A DNA stretch of 64,000 bases from an uncultured Pseudomonadota bacterium (GTDB taxonomy: Bacteria; Pseudomonadota; Gammaproteobacteria; Burkholderiales; SG8-39): positions 1 to 64,000 of the forward strand of contig CAIXPL010000022.1 of assembly GCA_903921325.1 (NCBI GenBank), read 5' to 3'. The translations under genes were made by a program, and so were the position numbers. Below the pieces are notes generated by a model. It saw nothing but the letters and a program-made list of their open reading frames with translations, had not been told where the DNA came from and searched no databases. Shown here one piece after another: positions 53,485-62,756 of the stretch. Each line of letters begins with the position of its first letter. Positions within the stretch are counted from its first letter, which is position 1.

Positions 53485-54708
53485 GTGCGCCACTGGATGC
53501 AACTGAAAATAATTTGCGACTTGGTCGGTGCCGCGCGCAGGCCGTCATCGCTGACAGCGTGCCTGGCCGCGGGGCTCATCGGTCTGGGCCTGCCGGCCCA
53601 GGCGCTCGATCGGGTGAAAGTTGGCCTGGTAACCACGCTCTCGGGCCCCGCAGCGGTCGATGGGCAGGATGTGCGCGATGCGTTCCAACTGTTCGTCAAA
53701 TTGAATGGCGATCGCCTGGGTGGCCTGCCAGTGGACCTGGAAATCGCCGACGACGCAGCCAATAGCGAGACCGGCAAGCAGGCCGTCGAGCGGCTGATCA
53801 AGCGCGATCATGTCGATTTGCTGACCGGGATCATTTTCTCCAACGTGCTGTTGCCCTCGTGGGCCACGATTGCCGAGTCGAGCACCTTTTATGTGAGCCC
53901 GAACACCGGCCCGGCCGATCTGGCCGGTGAGCATTGCAGTCCGTATTTCTTCTCCACCAGTTGGCAGAACGAGGATATCCCGGCCGCCATGGGCCAGCAC
54001 GTGCAGGACCTCGGCTTCAAATATGTGGTGGGCCTTGCGCCGAACTATCCCGGTGGGCGCGAAACACTGGCCGGGTTCAAGCGCACGTTCAAGGGCAAGT
54101 TCGAGGAGATCTACTCGCGCATGGGGCAGCTCGATTACGCCGCCGAACTGACCCAGATGCGCTCGCTCAAACCCGATGCGATTTTTGTGTTTCTGCCTGG
54201 CGGGATGGGTATCAACTTTCTCAAGCAGTACACCGCAGCCGGTCTGGGGCGTGACCTGCGCCTGTTTGTGCCCGGGTTCACTGCCGATGAAGATACCCTG
54301 CGCGGGACCGGTGACACACTGCTTGGCGCGATCAATTCAAGTGAGTGGGCGCATGACATGGATAACGCGGCCAACAAGCGTTTTGTGAGCGAATTTCAGA
54401 AGGCCTATGGCCGGCTGCCATCGATGTACGCTGCGCAGTCCTACGATGCGGCGCAACTGTTCGACGGTGCGATTCGCGACGTCAAGGGACATGTTGAAGA
54501 CAAGGCCGCGTTTGGCAAAGCGATGAAGGCGGCTCATTTTGATTCGGTGCGCGGGCCATTCCGGTTCAACAATAACCACATGCCGATTCAGGACTACTAC
54601 CTGCGCGTGGTGATACGCGACAGCAGCGGACGGGTCACCAATCGCCTGCTCAATCGAATCTATGCCAACCACGCCGATAGTTTTGCGGCCAGTTGCGCAA
54701 TGAAATAG
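53485..54708 (+). CDS. LivK/HAAT-type periplasmic binding protein, paralogue 2
   Basis: The 407-residue product shares long blocks with the divergent paralogue: VKVGLVTTLSGPAAVDG, ETGKQAVERLIKRDHVDLLTG (in part), FYVSPNTGPADLAGEHC, APNYPGGRETLAGFKR, LPGGMGINFLKQY and PIQDYYLRVVIRD. A signal segment (LTACLAAGLIGLGLPAQA) lies about 25 residues from the start. The GTG at 53485 has AAGGAG 8 bases upstream; the frame is open to 53350 but without a signal. The porin gene follows after 111 bases. Confidence 0.87.
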   Translation: MRHWMQLKIICDLVGAARRPSSLTACLAAGLIGLGLPAQALDRVKVGLVTTLSGPAAVDGQDVRDAFQLFVKLNGDRLGGLPVDLEIADDAANSETGKQAVERLIKRDHVDLLTGIIFSNVLLPSWATIAESSTFYVSPNTGPADLAGEHCSPYFFSTSWQNEDIPAAMGQHVQDLGFKYVVGLAPNYPGGRETLAGFKRTFKGKFEEIYSRMGQLDYAAELTQMRSLKPDAIFVFLPGGMGINFLKQYTAAGLGRDLRLFVPGFTADEDTLRGTGDTLLGAINSSEWAHDMDNAANKRFVSEFQKAYGRLPSMYAAQSYDAAQLFDGAIRDVKGHVEDKAAFGKAMKAAHFDSVRGPFRFNNNHMPIQDYYLRVVIRDSSGRVTNRLLNRIYANHADSFAASCAMK

Positions 54709-54781
54709 GGCACTAAACCGGCTCTATTTCCGATTAAGGATACGGGTTGGCCTGCCGATAATCCCCCCATCAGCGCCGCGA

Positions 54782-54798
54782 ACCGTCCGACGGACGGT
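54782..54798. promoter_or_regulatory. Perfect 17-bp inverted repeat upstream of the porin operon
   Basis: ACCGTCCG-A-CGGACGGT is fully symmetric and ends 21 bases before the porin ATG, just ahead of the ribosome binding site (GAGGGGAG). It could be an operator or a leader hairpin. No T run follows. Confidence 0.6.
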
Positions 54799-54819
54799 GC
54801 GAGCGCGCGTGAGGGGAGT

Positions 54820-56244
54820 ATGTTTAAGCAGACAAAGGGACCGTTCCAGCGTGGCACGCTGGCGATCGCGGTGGCTTGTGCGCTGGCCTCCGGCGTCGCA
54901 GCAGCGGCCGATACCGATCGCATTCAGGAGCTTGAGACCAAGCTTAACCGCAGCATGGAGCTGATCAACAAGCTCACGGCTCGGCTAAACGAGATCGAAT
55001 CGTCCAAACAAGCGGTTCCGACACCGGCCGCAGCCGCCAACGCTGCGCCTTCTGCTGCTGACGCCGCGACGACTGCGCGCATCGATCAGCTCGAACAATC
55101 CCTGCTCCAGGTGTCCGAGTCGTCAGCCAAGAAGGCCGATCTCGGACTGCCGCTGCACGGCTTTATCGATGTCGGCTATGGCCGCGTCGGTACCGAGGAT
55201 CCGCAAAATGCGAACAAGAACCGGCGCTCGGGCTTTGGCCTTGGTAACGTCGACTTTTACCTGACACCGCAGCTGAGCGACCGAGTGCGCGCGCTGGTCG
55301 AATTGAATTTTGAATACAACCAGGCCGGCGATCTGAGTTCGGACCTCGAACGGATGCAGATTGCGTATGCATTCAGTGACGCGGCAACTGTATGGGCAGG
55401 CCGCTTTCACACCCCCTATGGTTATTGGAACACGGCGTTTCACCATGGCGCCCAGTTGCAAACCAGCATCTTGCGTCCACGGATGATCGCTTTCGAGGAC
55501 CAGGGCGGCTTCATGCAGGCGCACACCGTCGGCGGCTTGCTGTCGGGCAGTATGCCGTTGCGCGTCGGGAAATTTCAGTATGACTTCTGGGTAGGCAATG
55601 GCGCCATCACCACCGACGATCGAACCGGAGGCAATGGCGGGCTTGATTTCAATCGCGTCAGAAATACCGGTGGCAACATGGTCGGAGCCAACTTGCGTTA
55701 CGCCTTCGGCGGCAAGCTGAGTGGCCTGACGCTGGGCGTGCATGGCTACCACGACATCGCCACCAACCTCCAGGGCAGTCTCACGGGCGCAGAGGATAGT
55801 CGCACCGAGATCAATATGCTGGGCGGCTTTGGTGCCTACGATGCTGACGACTGGGAGATCATCGGCGAGTACTACCACTTCAACAACAAGAATCTGTGGG
55901 TCGATAACACGCTGTGGGCAGCGGGCAATCCGCCCGGCACACACGACAGCTGGGCCGGGTTCCTGCAAGTTGGCAAGACCCTGCATGAAAGCTGGACGCC
56001 CTACGTGCGAACCGAGAAGGCGGTTCTCAATCCGGATGACAATTATTTCGCAAGTATCAATAATTACAACGAAGTCCAGTCTGGACGGTCCTACCAGCGC
56101 AATTCGATCGGACTACGCTACGCCATCGATCAGCGCTCAGCGGTCAAGCTGGAAATATCCAGTACCAACGAGCTGCGGCCGGGAGTCGCCACCGGTGATT
56201 ACAAAACCACCGATGTGCGTTTGCAATACGCCATTCGATTCTAA
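54820..56244 (+). CDS. Outer membrane porin-like protein with N-terminal coiled coil
   Basis: The product of 474 residues has a signal peptide ending SGVAAAA, a periplasmic coiled coil with Leu heptads (RIQELETKLNRSMELINKLT) and an Ala-rich linker. The rest is a beta-barrel rich in alternating aromatic residues, from HGFIDVGYGRV to the C-terminal VRLQYAIRF, ending in Phe as outer membrane barrels do. The coiled-coil plus barrel plan is known from trimeric anion or phosphate-selective porins. A small phosphate-receptor-like gene follows 10 bases later, then a chemoreceptor and an SCO gene. The substrate is not certain. Confidence 0.82.
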   Translation: MFKQTKGPFQRGTLAIAVACALASGVAAAADTDRIQELETKLNRSMELINKLTARLNEIESSKQAVPTPAAAANAAPSAADAATTARIDQLEQSLLQVSESSAKKADLGLPLHGFIDVGYGRVGTEDPQNANKNRRSGFGLGNVDFYLTPQLSDRVRALVELNFEYNQAGDLSSDLERMQIAYAFSDAATVWAGRFHTPYGYWNTAFHHGAQLQTSILRPRMIAFEDQGGFMQAHTVGGLLSGSMPLRVGKFQYDFWVGNGAITTDDRTGGNGGLDFNRVRNTGGNMVGANLRYAFGGKLSGLTLGVHGYHDIATNLQGSLTGAEDSRTEINMLGGFGAYDADDWEIIGEYYHFNNKNLWVDNTLWAAGNPPGTHDSWAGFLQVGKTLHESWTPYVRTEKAVLNPDDNYFASINNYNEVQSGRSYQRNSIGLRYAIDQRSAVKLEISSTNELRPGVATGDYKTTDVRLQYAIRF

Positions 56245-56254
56245 AGGGATGATC

Positions 56255-56659
56255 ATGTCCATAGTCCGCATCCTCGCCGCGAGCTGTGCCAGTCTTGCAC
56301 TGCTGGCAGGCTCCGCACAAGCCTTGGCTGGTGATGTCTTTGTCATTGGCAATGCCGTGACACTGACCCCCGACGATATCAAGGACGTGTATCTCGGCGA
56401 AAAGCAGATCGTCGGTGGCACCAAGCTGGTTCCGCTTGACAACGCCAGTCTGCAAAAAGACTTTCTTGAAAAAGTGGTCAAGCTCGATGCCGCGAAATAC
56501 GGTTCTGTCTGGACCAAGAAGGGATTTCGCGATGGTTTGACCGCGCCTGCAGTCAAGAACTCCGATGCCGAAGTGATCGTCGTGGTCAAGGCGACTGCGG
56601 GGGCCGTCGGATATGTGTCGGCCGCACCGGCTGGCGTCACAGTGCTTCAGAAGTTCTGA
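56255..56659 (+). CDS. Small periplasmic phosphate-receptor-like (PBP) protein
   Basis: The 134-residue product has a signal peptide (LAASCASLALLAGSAQALA) and a half-size periplasmic binding fold: VTLTPDDIKDVYLGEKQIV, YGSVWTKKGFRDGL, and AEVIVVVKATAGAVGYVS. The last block is the recurrent 'PGAIGYVS' strand of PstS-like receptors. It is too short to be a complete two-lobed transport receptor, so it may act as a sensor subunit. The ATG at 56255 has AAAGGG six bases before it. It lies between the porin and chemoreceptor genes. Confidence 0.78.
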   Translation: MSIVRILAASCASLALLAGSAQALAGDVFVIGNAVTLTPDDIKDVYLGEKQIVGGTKLVPLDNASLQKDFLEKVVKLDAAKYGSVWTKKGFRDGLTAPAVKNSDAEVIVVVKATAGAVGYVSAAPAGVTVLQKF

Positions 56660-56710
56660 TTTGAATTTGGCACTGGGCCATTGACTGGCCCGGCGTCATT
56701 TCAAGGAGTC

Positions 56711-58963
56711 ATGACTATGCGCTCATCGATCCGCCGGCGGATGTATGTCCGGCTGACCATCGCAGTGCTGCCCCTGCTGGTTGTGTTGCTCTATCGGACA
56801 TTTGCCGTGAGTGATCTGCCGCAGCGGCTGGCGCACCTGTTCGAGGCCAACGATTACGCGCTCCAGGCATCCAGCAGCTACAAGCTGTTTCTCAACGGTG
56901 TGACCGATGCTGTTGATACCGGTAAGCTGAGCGATGCGGCCTTGCAGGCGTTGCAAAAAAGCCTTGTGAATGTCAATGGTCTGGCTGGCGTTGCGCCGCA
57001 GATCGACCTCACGGCGACCGCCGCCATGCTGGAGAGAATCAGCGGTGCGATCAAGGCAAAAAATACGCTCGAAACGCTGATGCCGCTGCGCGGCGACATC
57101 AATGCCGCCGATGCAAATCTTGCCAAACCGGTCGAGGCGATCAAGCAGCAGTTGACTGCCGCGATTGAATCCGATGCCACGCAGGAGTCACGTAAGCAGC
57201 AGATGGCGATTGCCGCCATCATTGCCACACTGGTGATGATGGTGCTCATCATTCGTCAGCTCGTGCGTTCGATCACCGGGCCGATCGGCAACGCGGTCGA
57301 CGTAGCAACCCGAATTGCCCGCGGTGATCTGACCGCAACAGTGCCCGCTGGGGGCAACGATGAAACCGGCGCCTTGCTGGGCAGTCTCGCCACGATGCAG
57401 AAGGATCTGGTTGCCCGGATTGATTCGGAACGTGCCGCTGCTGCCGAGAACCTGCGCGTGCGCATCGCATTGGACAATTCGAGCACGGGCGTGGTCATCG
57501 CCAATGCGGACGGATTGATTGTCTATGCCAACGGCGCAGCGAGCGCCATTGCACGCGAGGCCGAGTCCGGTTTTCGCGCACGCAGTGCGGACTTCGATGC
57601 CGGCGCTTTGGCCGGAATGCCGGTCGAAAAGCTCTACGACAATACGGTGGCGGTGGCCCAGCGGCTACGCACATTCACCTCGACCTTCGAACATGCCATG
57701 GCAGTCGGTTCGCGCAATCTGGTGGCGGTTGCCAATCCGGTGCTGTCTGCCGAGGGCGAGCGTCTCGGCGTGGTGATTGAATGGCGTGACCGGACACTCG
57801 AAGTCCAAACACAACGCGATATCCAGGCGATCATCGATGCAGCGTCGCGCGGTGACTTCAGCAAGCGCGTCAAAGTCTCCGGCAGCAACGAATTTTTCGT
57901 TCGCCTGTCCGATGGGTTGAATACCCTGTCAGCGACCATCGAAAAGGGCTTTCGGGATGTGGCCGATGTACTGCGTGCGGTTTCACTGGGTGATCTGACG
58001 CACAAGATTGATGCGCAATACGAAGGCATCCTGGGTCAGGTCAAGGATGACGCCAATGCTACCGTTGATCGTTTGCGCGAGCTGGTCGGCAGCATCCAGC
58101 AGGCCGCGCTGAAGATCAGCGACGCTTCGAAGGAAATCGCAGCCGGCAATCAGGATCTGTCTGAACGCACCGAAGAGCAGGCACGCAACGTGGCTGACAC
58201 CGCTCGCTCGATGAGCGATATCAACGGGACGGTGACCAACAACTCGGACAATGCATCACAGGCGCGCAGCCTGGTCATCAGTTCCAATGAAGTGGTCGGC
58301 AACGGCGGCTTGACCGTGAAGAAGGTCGTCTCCACGATGCGTGAGATTCAGGAAAGCTCGATCAAGATTGCCGAGATCATTGGCGCAATCGACGGCATTG
58401 CTTTCCAGACCAATATCCTCGCGCTGAACGCTGCGGTTGAGGCGGCACGCGCGGGTGAGCACGGGCGCGGTTTTGCGGTGGTTGCCTCTGAGGTGCGCAA
58501 CCTGGCGCAACTCAGCGCCAAGTCGGCAAAGGAGATCAAGCTGCTCATCTCCGACTCGGTCGAGCGCGTCAAGGCAGGCGATCAGCTTGCGCAGGATGCC
58601 GGTGCCGCAATGGCTGAGGTCGTGACAACCTTCAAACGGGTCGCTGGCCTGGTGACCGAAATTGCCGATGCAGGAATTGCCCAGGTAAATGCGATCGGGC
58701 AGGTCAGCGCAACACTGTCGCGCATCGATGACTCAACCAATCAGAATGCTGCACTGGTTGAGCAAGCTGCCGCGGCGGCCAGCAGTCTTGCCGAGCAGTC
58801 ACAGGGTTTGGTCACGGCGGTTGGCATGTTCAAGCTCAAAGACACTCATTCAGGGAGAAATGACCGCACAGGCCTCGATACCCGCGGCGCTCACCTGAGT
58901 AGCGACAGGCACGTGGCTGGTCGGGAAGGGCCGATGACGCTGCGATCTGAAGCGGCCGCATGA
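56711..58963 (+). CDS. Methyl-accepting chemotaxis protein with PAS domain
   Basis: The product of 750 residues has an N-terminal membrane helix (about 14-30), a periplasmic segment of about 130 residues and a second helix (about 165-183). A HAMP domain follows, then a PAS domain (about 250-360), a second HAMP-like segment ([14 protein letters not shown]) and the cytoplasmic signalling hairpin. The hairpin tip is [20 protein letters not shown], which contacts CheA/CheW. There is no CheR-tethering pentapeptide at the end. AAGGAG precedes the ATG. Its place after the small PBP suggests it reads that protein's ligand, which is inference. Confidence 0.92.
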   Translation: MTMRSSIRRRMYVRLTIAVLPLLVVLLYRTFAVSDLPQRLAHLFEANDYALQASSSYKLFLNGVTDAVDTGKLSDAALQALQKSLVNVNGLAGVAPQIDLTATAAMLERISGAIKAKNTLETLMPLRGDINAADANLAKPVEAIKQQLTAAIESDATQESRKQQMAIAAIIATLVMMVLIIRQLVRSITGPIGNAVDVATRIARGDLTATVPAGGNDETGALLGSLATMQKDLVARIDSERAAAAENLRVRIALDNSSTGVVIANADGLIVYANGAASAIAREAESGFRARSADFDAGALAGMPVEKLYDNTVAVAQRLRTFTSTFEHAMAVGSRNLVAVANPVLSAEGERLGVVIEWRDRTLEVQTQRDIQAIIDAASRGDFSKRVKVSGSNEFFVRLSDGLNTLSATIEKGFRDVADVLRAVSLGDLTHKIDAQYEGILGQVKDDANATVDRLRELVGSIQQAALKISDASKEIAAGNQDLSERTEEQARNVADTARSMSDINGTVTNNSDNASQARSLVISSNEVVGNGGLTVKKVVSTMREIQESSIKIAEIIGAIDGIAFQTNILALNAAVEAARAGEHGRGFAVVASEVRNLAQLSAKSAKEIKLLISDSVERVKAGDQLAQDAGAAMAEVVTTFKRVAGLVTEIADAGIAQVNAIGQVSATLSRIDDSTNQNAALVEQAAAAASSLAEQSQGLVTAVGMFKLKDTHSGRNDRTGLDTRGAHLSSDRHVAGREGPMTLRSEAAA

Positions 58964-59544
58964 TCAGGGCATTGCGCGTGTCGATCGGCAAGGCAATGGT
59001 CGGTGCGTTGTTGATCTCTGTTGCGGTCGCCGGCGCGACCGCGCAGGCGCGCGGCCTGCTGTATCAATTGCCGTATCACTGGAAGGATGACAGATCGCAG
59101 AACGTCGATCTGGCGGATTTTCGTGGGCAGCCTGTTGTGATCACCATGGCCTATGGTGCGTGCCGAAAAATCTGCTCTACAACGCTGCGCCGCCTGGAAG
59201 AGCTGCAGGCGCTGGCCGATCGCGACGGCATCAAGGTCAACTTTGTCGTGGTCAGCCTCGACCCCAAGTCCGATACGCCAGAGGCTTGGCAGGACTATCG
59301 CAAATGGCGAAAGCTCGATCGGGACAACTGGTCGTTTCTGTCCGGTAGTGCACTCAATACACGCGGGCTGGCCGGTCATCTGGGTATCAGTTACTGGGTC
59401 TATCAGGACCACGTCGTGCACGATTTCGGCATCACGCTGCTCGATGCTGAAGGCAATATCGTGCGCCATCTGAAGTGGGCCGACACGGCGATCGAGGGTT
59501 TTCTGCTTCAGCCCGCCGCAGGCCATCAAACACGCGTCAACTAG
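58960..59544 (+). CDS. SCO1/SenC family copper-binding thioredoxin-like protein
   Basis: The product of 194 residues is an exported thioredoxin-fold protein with the copper ligands Cys68 and Cys72 (CRKIC) and His154 in [22 protein letters not shown] is the usual strand between them. SCO proteins deliver copper to the CuA site of cytochrome oxidase or act in redox sensing. Its ATG overlaps the chemoreceptor stop (ATGA). A link to a chemoreceptor rather than to oxidase genes is unusual. Confidence 0.88.
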   Translation: MIRALRVSIGKAMVGALLISVAVAGATAQARGLLYQLPYHWKDDRSQNVDLADFRGQPVVITMAYGACRKICSTTLRRLEELQALADRDGIKVNFVVVSLDPKSDTPEAWQDYRKWRKLDRDNWSFLSGSALNTRGLAGHLGISYWVYQDHVVHDFGITLLDAEGNIVRHLKWADTAIEGFLLQPAAGHQTRVN

Positions 59545-59672
59545 CCGCAGGCGGTATGCTGGCCGGCGTGGCGGGTCGCCGCCAAGCCAGTGTCAATCAG
59601 GCCCCTCGAGCGTGCTTGCCTGCAGACGAGCACTGACACGGCGCAGATACCCTGCCTGCCGTCAAACGGGCT
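59545..59672. other. Intergenic region between convergent genes
   Basis: These 128 bases hold no gene. CCAGTGTCA (about 59588) and TGACACGG (about 59634) can pair across roughly 40 bases, which may help end transcripts from both sides. No T run is present. Confidence 0.3.
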
Positions 59673-61151
59673 TTAATCTGGTAAGGAGCGCGAGCCGTCA
59701 GCCAACCAGCGCGGTGGGGTCAGGCGGCGCTTGCCATCCGGAGTCTTGGCGATGCCAGGTTCTCCGAGATCGAGGCGATCCCATAGCTGGCAGGTCACCA
59801 CCTCGTGGTGCTGATCGAGGGCCTCACAGTAATTGGTGTATTCGCACACGCGCACTTGCGCACCATTGCCTGTTCTGACCTTCAGAAACCAGTCGGGATC
59901 GGCAAGGCTCTGGCGCGCGAGGCCGACGATATCGGCCGAACCGTCTGCGAGCATCGCTTGTGCCGCTTGAAAGTCGAATACTCCGCCAGCGGTCACAACG
60001 GGTGTGTCAAGACCAGCCGCCCGGATTGCTGACCGGATAGTGCGTGCCGCATTGCGATTGCGTCCGAACGGTCCAAACTCATCGGAGACATATTGCGGCA
60101 TGCATTCGTAGCCGCTTGGGCCGGTGTAGGGGTAGGCGGCGTGACCTGGTTTGGGTTGTTTGGCGTCATCGAACTTGCCACCCCGCGAGAGTGAAACGAA
60201 ATCCATCCCGGCGCGGGCAAATTCGACGCCAAAATAAGGGGTGTCCGAGAGCGTGTTGCCCCCTTCGATGCATTCTTCGGCCAGGTAGCGGCAGCCCACT
60301 ACATAGTCCGCGCCAACTGCCTGGCGCACCGCCCGATAGACCTCCAATGGCAGTCGTACGCGCTCTTCAGGGGTGCCGCCATAACCATCTGTGCGGGTGT
60401 TGAGCGCCGACAGAAAGGACGCCATGGTGTAGGCGTGGGCGTAGTGCAGCTCGACACCATCAAATCCCGCGTCACGGGCGCGGCGCGCGGCATTGGCAAA
60501 CAGGGTGGGGAGGGTTTGTGGCAGATCTGCGATCGCCGCTTTCGAGGTGTCAGTGACCCGTTCGCGTTCACCATAGCGCATGGCTTCCAGCTCACGGGCT
60601 GTCAGCACCAGCGCCAACTGTTGCTCATTCAACGCCAGCAGCCGCTCGCGCACGGTCTGTTCGTCAACGCTGGCAGCCAGTTGCAGGGCGTCACGATGGT
60701 GTGGACCAATTCGTAGAAATCGTTCCAGAAATCGCTGTGGTTCAGGGCGTCGGCGGATCGACAGGAAATCAATCAGCTGGATATAGAGCCGCGTCTCGCC
60801 GTCGCTTGCTTCGCGCACCGCTTGCGCGATTTGTGCGAGGCCTGGGACGAACCGATCATCGCCGATGCGTAGCAGCGGGCCGCTGGGCAGGTCACGAATG
60901 CCGGTGGCCTCGAGCACGATCGCACCGGGTCGACCGCTGGCGAATCGCGCATACCACTCAATGTTGGCGGCTGTGACAAACCCTTCGTCGGTGGCGCGCC
61001 AGGGCACCATCGCAGGCACCCAGGTGCGGGTCGCCAGGGACAGCGCCTGATAGTGCAGCGGTTGGAACAGCGGCGAGCCTGCGGCCTGCTGTGCACTCGG
61101 CCAGGGGCCAGGGCTTGCCTTCCACTTGATACGTTGCGGGGGACGCCACAT
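59673..61151 (-). CDS. Old-yellow-enzyme-type NADH:flavin oxidoreductase
   Basis: The 492-residue product has the FMN-binding TIM barrel of the OYE family: PLFQPLHYQALSLATRTWVPAMVPWRATDEGFVT (ends LFQPLHY and DEGFVT), DAGFDGVELHYAHAYTMASFLSALNTRTDGYGG (ends GFDGVELHYAHAY and NTRTDGYGG), then TAGGVFD and GSADIVGLARQSLADPDW. The His-x-x-His of many relatives appears as HYAHAY. It is longer than typical 360-residue OYEs. These enzymes reduce activated C=C or nitro groups. It converges with the SCO gene, and the NodT gene lies 47 bases upstream on the same strand. Confidence 0.85.
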   Translation of the reverse strand: MWRPPQRIKWKASPGPWPSAQQAAGSPLFQPLHYQALSLATRTWVPAMVPWRATDEGFVTAANIEWYARFASGRPGAIVLEATGIRDLPSGPLLRIGDDRFVPGLAQIAQAVREASDGETRLYIQLIDFLSIRRRPEPQRFLERFLRIGPHHRDALQLAASVDEQTVRERLLALNEQQLALVLTARELEAMRYGERERVTDTSKAAIADLPQTLPTLFANAARRARDAGFDGVELHYAHAYTMASFLSALNTRTDGYGGTPEERVRLPLEVYRAVRQAVGADYVVGCRYLAEECIEGGNTLSDTPYFGVEFARAGMDFVSLSRGGKFDDAKQPKPGHAAYPYTGPSGYECMPQYVSDEFGPFGRNRNAARTIRSAIRAAGLDTPVVTAGGVFDFQAAQAMLADGSADIVGLARQSLADPDWFLKVRTGNGAQVRVCEYTNYCEALDQHHEVVTCQLWDRLDLGEPGIAKTPDGKRRLTPPRWLADGSRSLPD

Positions 61152-61198
61152 GATGGTGTTGACGAGGCTGGACGAGCCCCGATCATACCGCGCGGCGG

Positions 61199-62725
61199 CT
61201 ACGGCGCTTTCTGTTCATGGCCGGCGCTGACCGCTACGTCGTCATCTCGCCAGCCACCGCCCAATGCCTGATACAGGGAAACGGTGTCCCCGGCATAGCT
61301 CGCCTCGGCACTGATGCGTGTCAGGTTGGCCTGCAAATAGGACTGTTCGGCGATCAACAGCAGCAACAGCGAGGTGTAGCCCGACCGATATTGCTCGCGG
61401 ATATGATCGCGCAGTTTCAATGTGGCCTGTTCGACATCTCGCGCAGCCTGCAGCGCACGTTGGTCGTTCTCCAACGCATAGAGCGTGTCGGCCACATTCT
61501 GAAACGCGGTCAGCACCACCACCTTGTACTGCGCGCGTGCCGCCTCGGCGATGTCTTCGGCTGCGCGTTTGCGCGCACTCAACGTGCCACCTGCATACAG
61601 TGGTTGCGTCAATCCGGCGATCAAGCTCCAGGCCGGGCCACCTGAAAACAGATCGTTGAAGGTGGAGGCGCTATTGCCAACGCTCGCTCCAAGGCTCAAT
61701 TGCGGGAGCAAATTGGCGGTCGCCACGCCAATTTGTGCCAAAGCCGAGTGAAACTGTTCTTCTGCCGCCTTCACATCCGGGCGGTGGGCCACCAGTTGTG
61801 AGGGCAGCACCCGGGGCATCTGCGCTGGCAGGGTCGGCGAGCCCTTTTCGGCTGGTGGGAGCGCCTGCGCGGGTAACTGACCGCACAGCACGGCGATGAG
61901 GTCGCGAGTCTGTTCCAGCGCCTTTTGCAGCGGCGGCAGCAGGGCAATGGTCTGCGCGTACGCTACCTGTTGTTGTGCCAGATCGAGTCCGCTTGAGTAG
62001 CCGGACTGTTGGGTGATGCGCAAATGCTCAAGCTGATCTTTGGCCGCCTTGATCGCGCTTCGACTTACGTCGATCTGATTGGTCAGATAGGACTCTTGCA
62101 GTACAGCGGCCACCACGTTGCTCGCAATACTGGTGCGCAGGGCTTCGAGTTGATGCCGTTGGCTGTCAGCCTGCGCCTGCAGGGATTCAACCGCACGGCG
62201 ATTGCCGCCAAAGACATCGGGCACGAACCCCACGGTAAGCTGGGCCGTATGCAAAGAATAGGGATTGGCGTTGGAGACCAACGGCGAGGTGAGATTGGGA
62301 CCGACGTTTTCGCGCGTTGCTGAATAGCCCGCCTGCACCGTCGGAAAGAAAAAGCCGCGTTGTGCGGCCACATAGTTCTGCGCTGCTTTTAAATTCCCGA
62401 TGGCGACATCAATCGACGGATTGTGCGCAAGTGCAAGTGCGACCAATTGATTGATTCGCGCTGACTGGTAGTTCTCCCACCAGTGGCTGGAGAGGTCGCC
62501 GGACGCACCCGGTACGTCATCGGCGGCGCGCGTATAGGCCGGGCCGGTCGTACCCAAGCCTGCCATGGCAGGGTCCAGGCGCTTGAAATCCGGCCCGACA
62601 ACGCACCCACCGAGCAGCAGGCACGTCAGTGCGGTGGCAAGCGGAAGCCGCCGCGCGGCGTGCAGTGCGGGCCGCGAGGGACGCTGCCCATTCAAGCTAT
62701 TGCTGCCCGCTGGAAGAGGATTCAT
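61199..62725 (-). CDS. NodT-type outer membrane efflux lipoprotein
   Basis: The product of 508 residues is the outer membrane channel of a tripartite pump. It has a lipobox LLGGC, then VGPDFKRL, NWWx-like SSHWWENYQS, and two similar long-helix repeats with GYSATRENVGP and GLTQPLYAGGTLSARK segments. I chose the ATG at 62725; the frame continues 18 codons upstream into the end of the pump gene. The inner membrane pump gene lies 31 bases upstream. The periplasmic adaptor gene is presumably beyond the window. Confidence 0.9.
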   Translation of the reverse strand: MNPLPAGSNSLNGQRPSRPALHAARRLPLATALTCLLLGGCVVGPDFKRLDPAMAGLGTTGPAYTRAADDVPGASGDLSSHWWENYQSARINQLVALALAHNPSIDVAIGNLKAAQNYVAAQRGFFFPTVQAGYSATRENVGPNLTSPLVSNANPYSLHTAQLTVGFVPDVFGGNRRAVESLQAQADSQRHQLEALRTSIASNVVAAVLQESYLTNQIDVSRSAIKAAKDQLEHLRITQQSGYSSGLDLAQQQVAYAQTIALLPPLQKALEQTRDLIAVLCGQLPAQALPPAEKGSPTLPAQMPRVLPSQLVAHRPDVKAAEEQFHSALAQIGVATANLLPQLSLGASVGNSASTFNDLFSGGPAWSLIAGLTQPLYAGGTLSARKRAAEDIAEAARAQYKVVVLTAFQNVADTLYALENDQRALQAARDVEQATLKLRDHIREQYRSGYTSLLLLLIAEQSYLQANLTRISAEASYAGDTVSLYQALGGGWRDDDVAVSAGHEQKAP

Positions 62726-62756
62726 GAACGTGGCTATCCGCTGCGAGTCGGTCGAA

